IMG/VR virus record: IMGVR_UViG_3300027714_000157
Coordinates: 1 to 21,255 of that record
Length of the DNA stretch: 21,255 nt
Reading direction: 5' to 3' (one strand)
Origin: a virus
Positions 13,438 to 20,923 of the stretch are shown here, piece after piece. Numbering within the stretch: the first letter of the stretch is position 1; each line of letters begins with the position of its first letter. A program made the translations under genes and the position numbers. The notes below the pieces were generated by a model. The model searched no databases, was not told the origin of the DNA, and saw nothing but the letters and a program-made list of their open reading frames with translations.

Positions 13438-13457
13438 TAGTATAAATAAAACAATAT

Positions 13458-14771
13458 ATGAAATTCGGACAAGACTTTGAAAAAATCTTTTTTAAACTAT
13501 CCCTTACTAAGCCAAAATACTTAGAAACTATTAAGAAAGGTTTTTACTCTTCTGATGATATTGATACTTTACACTATTTAGCATCTAAATTCTACGAGAA
13601 ATTCCACGAAACTCCTTCTAAGGATCAAATGTTAGTTCTTACAAAGAATCCAAAGATCAAAGGTAAAATAGAGGAAGATATCGTTGATATCATATACAGC
13701 GTAGATTTAGTTAATTATGATGATGAATGGTTAACATCAACAGCAGAGTCTTGGATTAAATGGAGAAACTTTGATAGTACCTTAATGGATACGATCGAAT
13801 ATGTTAAAACAACTGAAGTTACTCCAGAGAATACAGATTCAATTATTCAAAAGGTAAAGACATTAATTAATGATAGAAACTCTATTGTATTTAATTCAGA
13901 TATTGGATTAGATTTCTTTAAAGCAGAGGATCACTATAGTGAACAAAGAGTTAAAGTAAGTACTGGATATCATTTTTTAGATAGAGTTCTTAACGGAGGT
14001 TATGACAAAGACGGTTCTTTAGTAGTTTATGTAGGAGAACAGAATATTGGTAAATCAATCTTTTTAGCGAATGATGCTGCTAATTTTGTAAAGATGGGAG
14101 TTAATACCGCATTCGTTTCTGCGGAGATGGCTGCACATAAGGTAATGAAACGTATCGGAGCAAATATGTTGACAATTCAAATGAATGATTATGAGGAAAA
14201 AGCAAAGAACGTAGAATTAATGAAAAGAAAGATTGAAACCGTTGGAGATGGTTTAACACCCCCCGGTCAATTATTCATTAAACAATTTCCAACATCACAG
14301 GCAACAGTTACCGATATCGAAGCTTATTTAAAACAAATTGAAGAAGAGCGTAAGATTAAACTAGGTGCAATCGTTATTGATTATATTAACATTTTAGCAA
14401 ATTATAGAGCACCTAACTCTGAAAACATGTATTTAAAAATTAAGCAAATCGCTGAAGATTTAAGAGCAATGGGAGTAAGAAACGGATGGTTAATAGTTAC
14501 AGCAACTCAGATTAATAGAAATAACTATAACTCCAGTGATATTGGAATGGGAGATGTTGCGGAATCAGCAGGTCTTTCACACACTGCAGATTTAATGCTT
14601 GGAATTATTCAAGATGATATGATGAGAGCATCAAACGAATACTGGTTAAAGATATTAAAGATTAGAGATGGTGAAGGTAAGGGAGTTAAATGTAAATTAG
14701 ACATTAACTATAATTACATGAGAATAACAGAAACAGACGAAGTGTCTAATTCAAACATACATAGTTTATAA
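13458..14771 (+). CDS. 41: Replicative DNA helicase, DnaB/gp41-like
   Basis: Hexameric 5'-3' helicase of the replication fork. The RecA-like C-terminal domain shows Walker A GEQNIGKS (residues 193-200, K199), Walker B AIVIDYINIL (D308), and a VTATQINRN segment with sensor Gln351 and arginine-finger candidate R354. Residues 1-150 form a helical N-terminal domain. At 437 aa it is close to T4 gp41 (475 aa). The order uvsX then gp41 is T4-like, but a primase gene is not seen in the window. The stop overlaps the next start (TAATG). Confidence 0.9.
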   Translation: MKFGQDFEKIFFKLSLTKPKYLETIKKGFYSSDDIDTLHYLASKFYEKFHETPSKDQMLVLTKNPKIKGKIEEDIVDIIYSVDLVNYDDEWLTSTAESWIKWRNFDSTLMDTIEYVKTTEVTPENTDSIIQKVKTLINDRNSIVFNSDIGLDFFKAEDHYSEQRVKVSTGYHFLDRVLNGGYDKDGSLVVYVGEQNIGKSIFLANDAANFVKMGVNTAFVSAEMAAHKVMKRIGANMLTIQMNDYEEKAKNVELMKRKIETVGDGLTPPGQLFIKQFPTSQATVTDIEAYLKQIEEERKIKLGAIVIDYINILANYRAPNSENMYLKIKQIAEDLRAMGVRNGWLIVTATQINRNNYNSSDIGMGDVAESAGLSHTADLMLGIIQDDMMRASNEYWLKILKIRDGEGKGVKCKLDINYNYMRITETDEVSNSNIHSL

Positions 14772-15214
14772 TGAGAACAAAAAGAGATAAAATATTCGAT
14801 AATACTTTCGAAGAGACAGAATACGAATTTGATACATCAATGACATTTGAGTTATCCCCTAGGGTAGTTGATAATAGACCAGAAGAAGATAAAATTGAAG
14901 CTAATTTAATAGCTGAGAATATACACTCTTTAATCTCAAACTCTAGATATAAGAAATTTAATGAGATTGATGATTTTCAACAAACTGTTAAATTAAAAAA
15001 AATAGACATCAATGAAGTCTATGAATTTATATCAGATGAAACTAGAGACGATCATTCATTGGTTGATGTATTTTCAGAGTTATGTGATTACTTCAATATA
15101 AACCCTACTCGTTTTTATCAATCACTTGGTAATAAATTCAAAGAAGAGTTAATAGAACAATTAGATGACAGAACAGACATCTTAAGAAAAAAGAATATAA
15201 ACAGACTATTTTAG
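14771..15214 (+). CDS. Possible late-transcription coactivator (gp33-like), 147 aa
   Basis: The C-terminal half, LVDVFSELCDYFNINPTRFYQSLGNKFKEELIEQLD, has the helical arrangement of T4-type gp33 proteins (helix, a short turn such as 'CEKNNIEVE', helix, then 'LKEKLxxEA'). gp33 connects gp55-bound RNA polymerase to the sliding clamp at late promoters. The C-terminus ends RKKNINRLF; a hydrophobic end such as RLF could be a clamp-binding tail. The first 70 residues are acidic and probably flexible, making it longer than T4 gp33 (112 aa). It overlaps the helicase stop by one base and precedes gp47 by 1 nt. The assignment is by pattern only. Confidence 0.45.
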   Translation: MRTKRDKIFDNTFEETEYEFDTSMTFELSPRVVDNRPEEDKIEANLIAENIHSLISNSRYKKFNEIDDFQQTVKLKKIDINEVYEFISDETRDDHSLVDVFSELCDYFNINPTRFYQSLGNKFKEELIEQLDDRTDILRKKNINRLF

Positions 15215-15215
15215 T

Positions 15216-16331
15216 ATGATCGACGGTAAAATCTTAAAAAGACCTGTAAAGAGGATTTGGATTTTAGGTGATATGCACTTAGGCGTAAGATCAAATTCAA
15301 TGGAATGGCTAGAAATCCAAAAGGATTTTTATGAAAATCAATTTATACCAACCCTCAAAAAGAATGTAAAGCCTGGCGACATATTAGTTCAGGTTGGTGA
15401 TGCATTTGATAATAGACAAAGCATAAACTTAAAGGTATTACATTATGCTGTAGGTCTTTTTGAAAGACTTGGTGAAATATTGCCAGTTCATGTTATTTGT
15501 GGAAACCATGATATATGGGCTAAGAAAAGTAATGATGTTACTTCAATTGATAGTTTAAAATGGATTCCCAACGTTGCTATCTATAAAGAACCTAAAGAAT
15601 TTAAATGGGCAGATAAAAGAGTATTGTTAATGCCATGGAGAAAGGACACTGAACATGAGGTTGAAACTCTTGCAGAATTTCCACATTCAAATATTGTATT
15701 TTGCCACTCGGAAGTAAGGGGTATTAAACTAAATGCAAAGGTTACTAATTTACATGGGGTTGAGGCAAACTCATACGATAATTATATTGCAGTTTACTCA
15801 GGGCATATACACTATAGACAAACTAAGGGTAGGTTAAGAATGGTTGGAGTTCCATATCAATTAACAAGATCGGATGCAAACAATGCAAAAGGATTTGATC
15901 TCGTTAATTTAGAGACTATGGAAGAGACCTTTTTCGAGAATGACAGATCACCAAAGTTTATTAAAACGTATCTTACAAGTCTTTATAACGTGCCCTTGGG
16001 AGAGTTTAAAGATCAAATACGCAACAACTTTGTAGACTTATTCGTACCATCGCATATTGCAGCTTCTAATTCGTTATCTCGATTGATTAATACAATCCAA
16101 TCTGTTAGTCGAAAGGTAGAACCTAACATATATGAACAAGATACGTTTATCGATAAGGATATGTATGATATGGAAGAAATAGAGGAACTCTATAAAAACT
16201 ATAACATAATGCATCTTTGTAACATGTATATTGATGGAATGTCTCACGATGATGAAACAAAACTACAGATTAAAGATAGAATAAAGAAATTGCATGATCT
16301 ATGTGCATATAACTATGATAGCGACCACTAA
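15216..16331 (+). CDS. 47: Recombination endonuclease subunit, Mre11/SbcD-like (gp47)
   Basis: Metallophosphoesterase nuclease that with gp46 resects DNA ends for recombination-dependent replication and host DNA degradation. All metal motifs are present: GDMHLG (D19, H21), VGDAFDNR (D62), CGNHD (N97, H98, D99), FCHSEV (H164) and SGHIHY (H197, H199). The 371-aa length is near T4 gp47 (339 aa). It overlaps the gp46 start by one base, the usual gp47-gp46 order. Confidence 0.93.
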   Translation: MIDGKILKRPVKRIWILGDMHLGVRSNSMEWLEIQKDFYENQFIPTLKKNVKPGDILVQVGDAFDNRQSINLKVLHYAVGLFERLGEILPVHVICGNHDIWAKKSNDVTSIDSLKWIPNVAIYKEPKEFKWADKRVLLMPWRKDTEHEVETLAEFPHSNIVFCHSEVRGIKLNAKVTNLHGVEANSYDNYIAVYSGHIHYRQTKGRLRMVGVPYQLTRSDANNAKGFDLVNLETMEETFFENDRSPKFIKTYLTSLYNVPLGEFKDQIRNNFVDLFVPSHIAASNSLSRLINTIQSVSRKVEPNIYEQDTFIDKDMYDMEEIEELYKNYNIMHLCNMYIDGMSHDDETKLQIKDRIKKLHDLCAYNYDSDH

Positions 16332-18004
16332 TGAAGATTCAATCAATAGAGTTTAAGAATTTTGCAAGTTATGGTAATTCAATTCAAAAATTAGAATTTG
16401 AGGATGATTCCTCTGAGTTATTTCTAACACTAGGTAAAAACGGACACGGTAAAACCACAATTGCTAACGCGATTGTTTATGCGTTATACGGTAAAGTTGA
16501 AGGTGTTAAAATGGCAGATTTACCAAACAGAATAAATAAAGAATTATGGGTAAAGATTAATCTACAATGTGGAACTACTGAAGTTAGCATTGAAAGAGGA
16601 CTAGCACCTGGTAAATTTGAAGTTCGTTTAAACGGGATTGAGTTTGATAAAGCCGGTAAAAGATCTGTACAGGAATATTTGGAAGAGGAAATCTTTGGAA
16701 TTCCATATCATGTATTCAAAAACATCATTATTCTTTCAGTAAATGATTTTAAGTCATTCTTAACAATGACTAATCATGATAAGAAACAAATTATTGATCG
16801 CATGTTTGGTTTCTCTATATTAAATGAGATGCAACGTCAGATTAAAGAAGAACGTAAAGGATTGAAAGTTGACATAGATGTATATGAACGTGAATTAAAA
16901 TCTATTAACGAGAACATAACATCGGTTAATATGCAATTGAATGAATTGATGGCAGAGTCAAATCAAAAAGACAAGGCAAAAATTCAAGAGTTAAAAGATA
17001 CTTTAGTTAGATATTCTGAAAACAAGACAAAGTTATCAAATGCACAAAAATCAATAGCTGAAAGTGTTAAAAGTATTAAAACAGATTTAACTGATGCAGG
17101 ATCTGTAAAAACTTCATTGGAATTTGAATTAAAATCTTTAAAAAACAAATTAAAGTTATACGAAAACAATGCATGTCCTACTTGTGAAAGTCCACTTGAA
17201 GGTGAATTCCATATAGATCGTAAGACTGAAATGGAAACTAAAGCAAATGAATTACCTTCTCAAATAGAAGATGCAACTATTAAATTAAAATCTATTAATG
17301 ATTCTATTGAATCTTTTAGATCTAAGGATATTTTAATTAGAGATAAGGTTTCTACTATTAATACAAACATCAATAACCTTAAGAGAGAATTACTTAAGAT
17401 TAAAGATTCTTTAGCAAAAGGATCTGATTTCTCTCACATGAAACAATTGATATCTAATTTCGAAACTCAAGAAACTGAAAAGATAGGTGCAAAATCAAAG
17501 GTTAATGCAGACTATTATTTCTTAGAAAATCTAGAAGAAATATTAGGAGAAGATGGTGTAAAGAATCTTGCAGTTAAAACAATACTACCAGGATTAAACA
17601 CAAATATCGCCGCAATGATTCAGACAATGCACTTGCCATTTCATATTCGTTTTAATGAAAAGTTTGATTGTATAATTAATCATTTAGGTGAAGAAATTAA
17701 CCCAATGACCCTTTCAACTGGAGAACGTAAGAAAGCAGATTTTATTATTATTATAGCAATCATTAAAATATTAAAACTAAGATTCCCACAATTAAACCTA
17801 CTATTCTTAGATGAGTTATTAAGTTCAGTTGACGCGGATGGTGTTCACAATATTCTTAAAATATTAAGTAAGGTAATTAAAGAAGCAAAGCTAAATACAT
17901 TTATTATCAATCACTCAGTATTACCAAGAGAAGTATTTGATAAAGAGATTCATATTTTTAAAGAGAATGGTTTCTCAAAGTTTGAAGTAACAAAAGTAGA
18001 TTAA
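16331..18004 (+). CDS. 46: Recombination endonuclease subunit, Rad50/SbcC-like ATPase (gp46)
   Basis: SMC-type ATPase partner of gp47. Walker A GKNGHGKT spans residues 35-42 (K41). A coiled-coil arm occupies about 170-280 and 295-390, with the zinc-hook CPTC (C282, C285) at its tip. The C-terminal lobe has the ABC signature LSTGE (461-465), Walker B LLFLDE (to E495) and D-loop SSVDADG. The 557-aa length matches T4 gp46 (560 aa). The pair gp47/gp46 would form the ATP-gated nuclease. There is no terminator after the gene; a late-like signal begins 4 nt later. Confidence 0.93.
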   Translation: MKIQSIEFKNFASYGNSIQKLEFEDDSSELFLTLGKNGHGKTTIANAIVYALYGKVEGVKMADLPNRINKELWVKINLQCGTTEVSIERGLAPGKFEVRLNGIEFDKAGKRSVQEYLEEEIFGIPYHVFKNIIILSVNDFKSFLTMTNHDKKQIIDRMFGFSILNEMQRQIKEERKGLKVDIDVYERELKSINENITSVNMQLNELMAESNQKDKAKIQELKDTLVRYSENKTKLSNAQKSIAESVKSIKTDLTDAGSVKTSLEFELKSLKNKLKLYENNACPTCESPLEGEFHIDRKTEMETKANELPSQIEDATIKLKSINDSIESFRSKDILIRDKVSTINTNINNLKRELLKIKDSLAKGSDFSHMKQLISNFETQETEKIGAKSKVNADYYFLENLEEILGEDGVKNLAVKTILPGLNTNIAAMIQTMHLPFHIRFNEKFDCIINHLGEEINPMTLSTGERKKADFIIIIAIIKILKLRFPQLNLLFLDELLSSVDADGVHNILKILSKVIKEAKLNTFIINHSVLPREVFDKEIHIFKENGFSKFEVTKVD

Positions 18005-18007
18005 TTT

Positions 18008-18028
18008 AGATATATACTAATATATAAA
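18008..18028 (+). promoter_or_regulatory. AGATATATA late-like promoter candidate, copy 3
   Basis: AGATATATA (18008-18016) followed by CTAATATATAAA lies in the 41-nt gap before the gp15-like gene; AGATATATA ends 29 nt before the ATG. It differs from the GAAAC/TATAAT class, with no GAAAC at the right distance, and recurs before other structural or packaged-protein genes. It may serve the role TATAAATA has in T4. Confidence 0.5.
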
Positions 18029-18045
18029 AATAATTAAAAAACAAT

Positions 18046-19149
18046 ATGGCATCATATAACCAGCGGTTTAATAGCGATGATTCAGTAATAAGACACGTTA
18101 TTATTGGATTATTAGCTGATTTAAATAACAAGGTTTATTTTTACAGACAAATGGATGCAGATAATAGAACTGCAATCGATATTCCTTTTTATTATTCTAT
18201 AACGGGGGATGATCAGTTTCTAAGAGATAATTTCTTATTCTCAACGGCTTCTGGACCAGACTGTCATCCTAGCACTTCATTTGCGGATGGTAACTATGAT
18301 GTAGTTCCAAGAGGGGTTGTAAATCTAACAGGAATGTCAATAGACGCAGATAAGTTAGTTAACAAAAGAAATGTAGGCTCTTATACTAAAATGAATAGTG
18401 ATGGAGCTATGGAAGGTTATACTGCAGAATTCGAAATGATTCCAATTACATTATCAGTTGATCTTGAAATATTAGTAAGTTCTACATTAGATGCTTTTAA
18501 AATAACTGAAAGATTAATTAAGACACTATATAAGTCTAATAGTTTTAATGTAGAGGTTGGTCACTTAAATGAAGCAACATATAGATTAAATTCTTATTAT
18601 GCTATTCCAGAAGATTTTGAAATTCAAACTCCAATAGATTTTACATTTGAAGATAAGGATAAATACAAAATAAGTTTCCCAGTTGAAATTAATTCATTTA
18701 TACCTTCTTTCGACTTTGATTCAGAACGACATGTTGGTAATAGAATGTTTGAAATATTAGCATCTACGATACCTACAAATGACAACACAACATCAGGTTC
18801 AATTGAAACCTCTAAGATAACAGAAGATGCTCGAACAGGCGTTATTATTAATAAAGTTCTTAAAACAGAATCAGACTTTAATCAAGGAAGTAATCCACAA
18901 GAACCTTCAGGTTTAGATAATGTAACGCAATTAGATAGTATTAAAAACACTGGATTAGTTGTAATTCAAAACGGATCATATAACCAAGAAAAGATATTAA
19001 TATCAACAGCTGGAGAAGTCACAATAGATACTTCTAATTTCGCAGGAGCATCTACTATTTCAATTTTAGAAGGCGGTGCAGTTAATATTAAATTCTACGA
19101 CGGGCAGTGGTATATTATAAGCTCTTCAAATACAACTATAAATTACTAA
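18046..19149 (+). CDS. 15: Tail sheath stabiliser/completion protein, gp15-like (367 aa)
   Basis: Structural protein expected at the top of the contractile tail. The first ~245 residues follow the layout of T4 gp15: an N-terminal 'IRHVIIGLLADLNNKVYFYR' helix, a 'DIPFYYSITGDDQFL' segment (T4: 'VPITYASKEHFM'), a 'VVPRGVVNLTGMSID' segment (T4: 'ILPRINLHLVDFSY'), then 'MIPITLSVDLEILVSSTLDAFKITERLIKTLY' (T4: 'MIYELSIFTRYEDDMFQIVEQIL'). Residues from about 250 to 367 form an added Thr/Ser-rich, beta-looking domain (TIPTNDNTTSGSIET, ending GQWYIISSSNTTINY) absent from T4 gp15 (272 aa). Preceded by a late-like signal. The fit is by pattern, so a neighbouring tail-completion protein of the same fold is possible. 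Confidence 0.65.
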   Translation: MASYNQRFNSDDSVIRHVIIGLLADLNNKVYFYRQMDADNRTAIDIPFYYSITGDDQFLRDNFLFSTASGPDCHPSTSFADGNYDVVPRGVVNLTGMSIDADKLVNKRNVGSYTKMNSDGAMEGYTAEFEMIPITLSVDLEILVSSTLDAFKITERLIKTLYKSNSFNVEVGHLNEATYRLNSYYAIPEDFEIQTPIDFTFEDKDKYKISFPVEINSFIPSFDFDSERHVGNRMFEILASTIPTNDNTTSGSIETSKITEDARTGVIINKVLKTESDFNQGSNPQEPSGLDNVTQLDSIKNTGLVVIQNGSYNQEKILISTAGEVTIDTSNFAGASTISILEGGAVNIKFYDGQWYIISSSNTTINY

Positions 19150-19157
19150 ATTAACTA

Positions 19158-19174
19158 AGATATATAATAAAACA
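19158..19174 (+). promoter_or_regulatory. AGATATATA late-like promoter candidate, copy 4
   Basis: AGATATATAATAAAACA is identical over 17 nt to 7157-7173. AGATATATA ends 23 nt before the ATG at 19190. It gives the gene at 19190 its own start site in addition to read-through from the gp15-like gene. Confidence 0.55.
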
Positions 19175-19189
19175 AAAACAATAAATAAT

Positions 19190-19948
19190 ATGACAACTAA
19201 CATTTTAGCACCTTTCTCTACTAATGAGAATACGTCTACGTTTTATGTTAACGGAAGATTATTCGAAATGAATGATAACGTTATCACTGAAATAGAAAGA
19301 ACATCAGATTCTAATATGAATTCAGCAATTGCTGCTTTTGAATCTTTTGAATTTTCAAACGAAAAAGTAACATGGTTTTCTGGATCTTCTAAATTCGTTT
19401 ATAGCTTAACTGAAGGAACATTTACAAACAACGGAACTTTAATTTCTGAAGGAACATTTACAAACAATGTACTAGCATCTGGATTAGTAAGATATGAAAA
19501 CAAAGGAACTGCTGAATTATTTGCTTCACTTCCAACATTAGTTGAAAACTTTGTAGTATTAGATTTCGCAGCAACATTTGAAGGAAATTCAAATACAGTT
19601 AATGTATTTAAAATCGAAGAAAAAGTATATGTTTCTAGATTTAATAACGATAATAGAATTGGTAAATTCTTTGAAGCAACTGCAAACGAAGCTTCTACAT
19701 ATATTACAGAACAGACTGGTGAAAACGCACAATCTTTCTTAACAGAATTATTAGAAGGTGAACAGGCTAATCAAGCTGAAAAAGCATCAACAATTGAAAC
19801 ATACCAAGATATGGTAGCATTCTTAAAAGATCAAAGAGGTTTATTAGCTGAGGCTGATAAGTCTATCACAGAGATTAAAGCAGCAGATACCTTAATAAAT
19901 GAGGAAATCTCAGCATGGGAATCTAAAATTGCTGAATTACAATCTTAA
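19190..19948 (+). CDS. Unknown, probable virion protein with coiled-coil end (252 aa)
   Basis: I do not recognise a family. Residues 1-170 are Asn/Thr/Phe-rich and beta-like, with an imperfect 12-residue tandem repeat beginning EGTFTNNGTLIS and EGTFTNNVLASG at about residues 75-98. Residues 175-252 are acidic and helical (FLTELLEGEQANQAEKAS through KAADTLINEEISAWESKIAEL), suggesting a coiled-coil. There is no signal peptide and no Cys. The gene has its own late-like promoter and a strong terminator, i.e. a single-gene unit between a tail protein and gp55, which fits an abundant structural or decoration protein. Function is inferred from context only. Confidence 0.7.
   Translation: MTTNILAPFSTNENTSTFYVNGRLFEMNDNVITEIERTSDSNMNSAIAAFESFEFSNEKVTWFSGSSKFVYSLTEGTFTNNGTLISEGTFTNNVLASGLVRYENKGTAELFASLPTLVENFVVLDFAATFEGNSNTVNVFKIEEKVYVSRFNNDNRIGKFFEATANEASTYITEQTGENAQSFLTELLEGEQANQAEKASTIETYQDMVAFLKDQRGLLAEADKSITEIKAADTLINEEISAWESKIAELQS
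19412..19467 (+). repeat. Imperfect 36-nt tandem repeat within the 19190 gene
   Basis: GAAGGAACATTTACAAACAA occurs at 19412-19431 and again at 19448-19467, exactly 36 nt (12 codons) apart and in frame. It encodes EGTFTNN twice, a probable repeated beta-hairpin unit. Confidence 0.85.
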
Positions 19949-19971
19949 TTTCATAGATAATTAAACATGAA

Positions 19972-19999
19972 AGAGAGATCCTAACGGGTCTCTTTTTTT
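19972..19999 (+). terminator. Terminator after the 19190 gene
   Basis: AGAGATCC (19974-19981) pairs with GGGTCTCT (19986-19993, one wobble) around loop TAAC, followed by a T-tract to 19999. It insulates the 19190 gene from the gp55 unit. Confidence 0.9.
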
Positions 20000-20005
20000 C
20001 ATTTA

Positions 20006-20033
20006 GAAACAAAACAACATTTCTATGTATAAT
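20006..20033 (+). promoter_or_regulatory. GAAAC-N17-TATAAT promoter, copy 4
   Basis: GAAAC (20006-20010) and TATAAT (20028-20033) are 17 nt apart and directly follow a terminator; TATAAT ends 20 nt before the gp55-like ATG. Having the late sigma under the same signal as clamp and helicase fits a middle-to-late cascade. Confidence 0.65.
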
Positions 20034-20053
20034 ATCTAAATAAAGAAATAACA

Positions 20054-20428
20054 ATGGCTCGTAAGAAAAATTACTTAAATAATAAAGACCTATATGCTCA
20101 GATGGTTCTATCAAAGGACGCGGATAAGCTAACACCAACAGCCGAGAAGATGTTAATTCTTCTAGCTGAGAAAACAATTAATAAAATGAGATATGTGAGT
20201 GAGGACGATAGAAATGACTGTCTTCAATTCGCAATGTTAGATTTATTAAAATATTGGAGAAACTTCAATCCTAAATATCCAAATGCATTTGCATACTTTA
20301 CAGAGATTGCAAAGAGAGGATATGCTAAAGGATGGAACAAGATACACCCTCAGAAATACAAAGGAACTATATCAATCACAGGTTCTAGTGATAACGGAGG
20401 AGAACATTCAGGAATATACACTCTTTAA
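20054..20428 (+). CDS. 55: Late-transcription sigma factor, gp55-like (124 aa)
   Basis: Likely the phage-encoded minimal sigma that directs host RNA polymerase to late promoters. It opens YLNNKDLYAQMV, matching the T4 gp55 start (YVNNKELLQAI), then a region-2-like stretch: DDRNDCLQFAMLDLLKYWRNFNPKYPNAFAYFTEIAKRGYAKGWNKIHP (T4: '[39 protein letters not shown]'). At 124 aa it is shorter than T4 gp55 (185 aa), with a reduced C-terminus ending SGIYTL in place of the T4 clamp-binding end. It sits 6 nt before gp4. Confidence 0.82.
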   Translation: MARKKNYLNNKDLYAQMVLSKDADKLTPTAEKMLILLAEKTINKMRYVSEDDRNDCLQFAMLDLLKYWRNFNPKYPNAFAYFTEIAKRGYAKGWNKIHPQKYKGTISITGSSDNGGEHSGIYTL

Positions 20429-20434
20429 TTACTA

Positions 20435-20923
20435 ATGTCAATAAAGAATGTTAAACCAACTAAAAATTCAGGATTCAGTCAAGGATATTATCATCCAAAG
20501 TTTCCAGAAAAATATATAGGACCCCAGCCGATAATTTATAGAAGCTCATGGGAAAATAAGTTTTGTATATGGTGTGACATGAATGATAAAGTAATTAATT
20601 GGTCAAGTGAGCCTGTTGAAATAAAATACTGGTCAAGGCAAACTAATAAAGCACATAAATATTATCCAGATTTTTATTTTAAACAATTACAACAAGATGG
20701 AACACATAAAGAGTATTTAGTTGAAATAAAACCAAAATCACAGATACAGAAACCTCAACCACCTAAGAAAAATTCAAAAAAGGCTTTAGCGTCTTATAAA
20801 TTCTTAGCAGAGGCATATGTAAGAAATATGGATAAATATAATGCGGCTAAAACATTTAGTGAAGGCCGAAATTGGAATTTCATAGTACTAACAGAAGACA
20901 CAATATTGAATGGGTTACGTTAA
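20435..20923 (+). CDS. 4: Head completion nuclease-like protein, gp4
   Basis: T4 gp4 (also called gp50/65) is needed to finish heads so that tails can attach. The N-terminal motif GYYHPKFPEKYIGPQPIIYRSSWE matches the T4 form (GRYHPQHPQKYVG, then YRSSWE). PD-(D/E)xK nuclease-fold residues are visible: E40 (SSWE), D79 (YYPDFYF) and E97-x-K99 (LVEIKP). The 162-aa length is typical. Start overlap and spacing place it between gp55 and the next gene, whose ATG lies 14 nt inside this gene's end. Confidence 0.88.
   Translation: MSIKNVKPTKNSGFSQGYYHPKFPEKYIGPQPIIYRSSWENKFCIWCDMNDKVINWSSEPVEIKYWSRQTNKAHKYYPDFYFKQLQQDGTHKEYLVEIKPKSQIQKPQPPKKNSKKALASYKFLAEAYVRNMDKYNAAKTFSEGRNWNFIVLTEDTILNGLR

Noticed and set aside
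13441-13448. TATAAATA, an exact T4 late-promoter box, before the helicase gene
   Set aside because: It ends only 9 nt before the ATG, so the leader would be about 3-4 nt, and it lies just downstream of a GAAAC/TATAAT promoter. Likely chance in AT-rich DNA, though leaderless use is not excluded.
19412-19467. Short direct repeats as a CRISPR-like array
   Set aside because: Only two units, in frame inside a coding sequence, encoding a repeated peptide.
1485-20177. Antisense open frames (for example 1485-1772, 4207-4569, 10796-11032, 19923-20177)
   Set aside because: They lie opposite well-supported genes, have odd Ser/Leu/Phe-rich compositions and no family resemblance; all recognisable genes are on the + strand.
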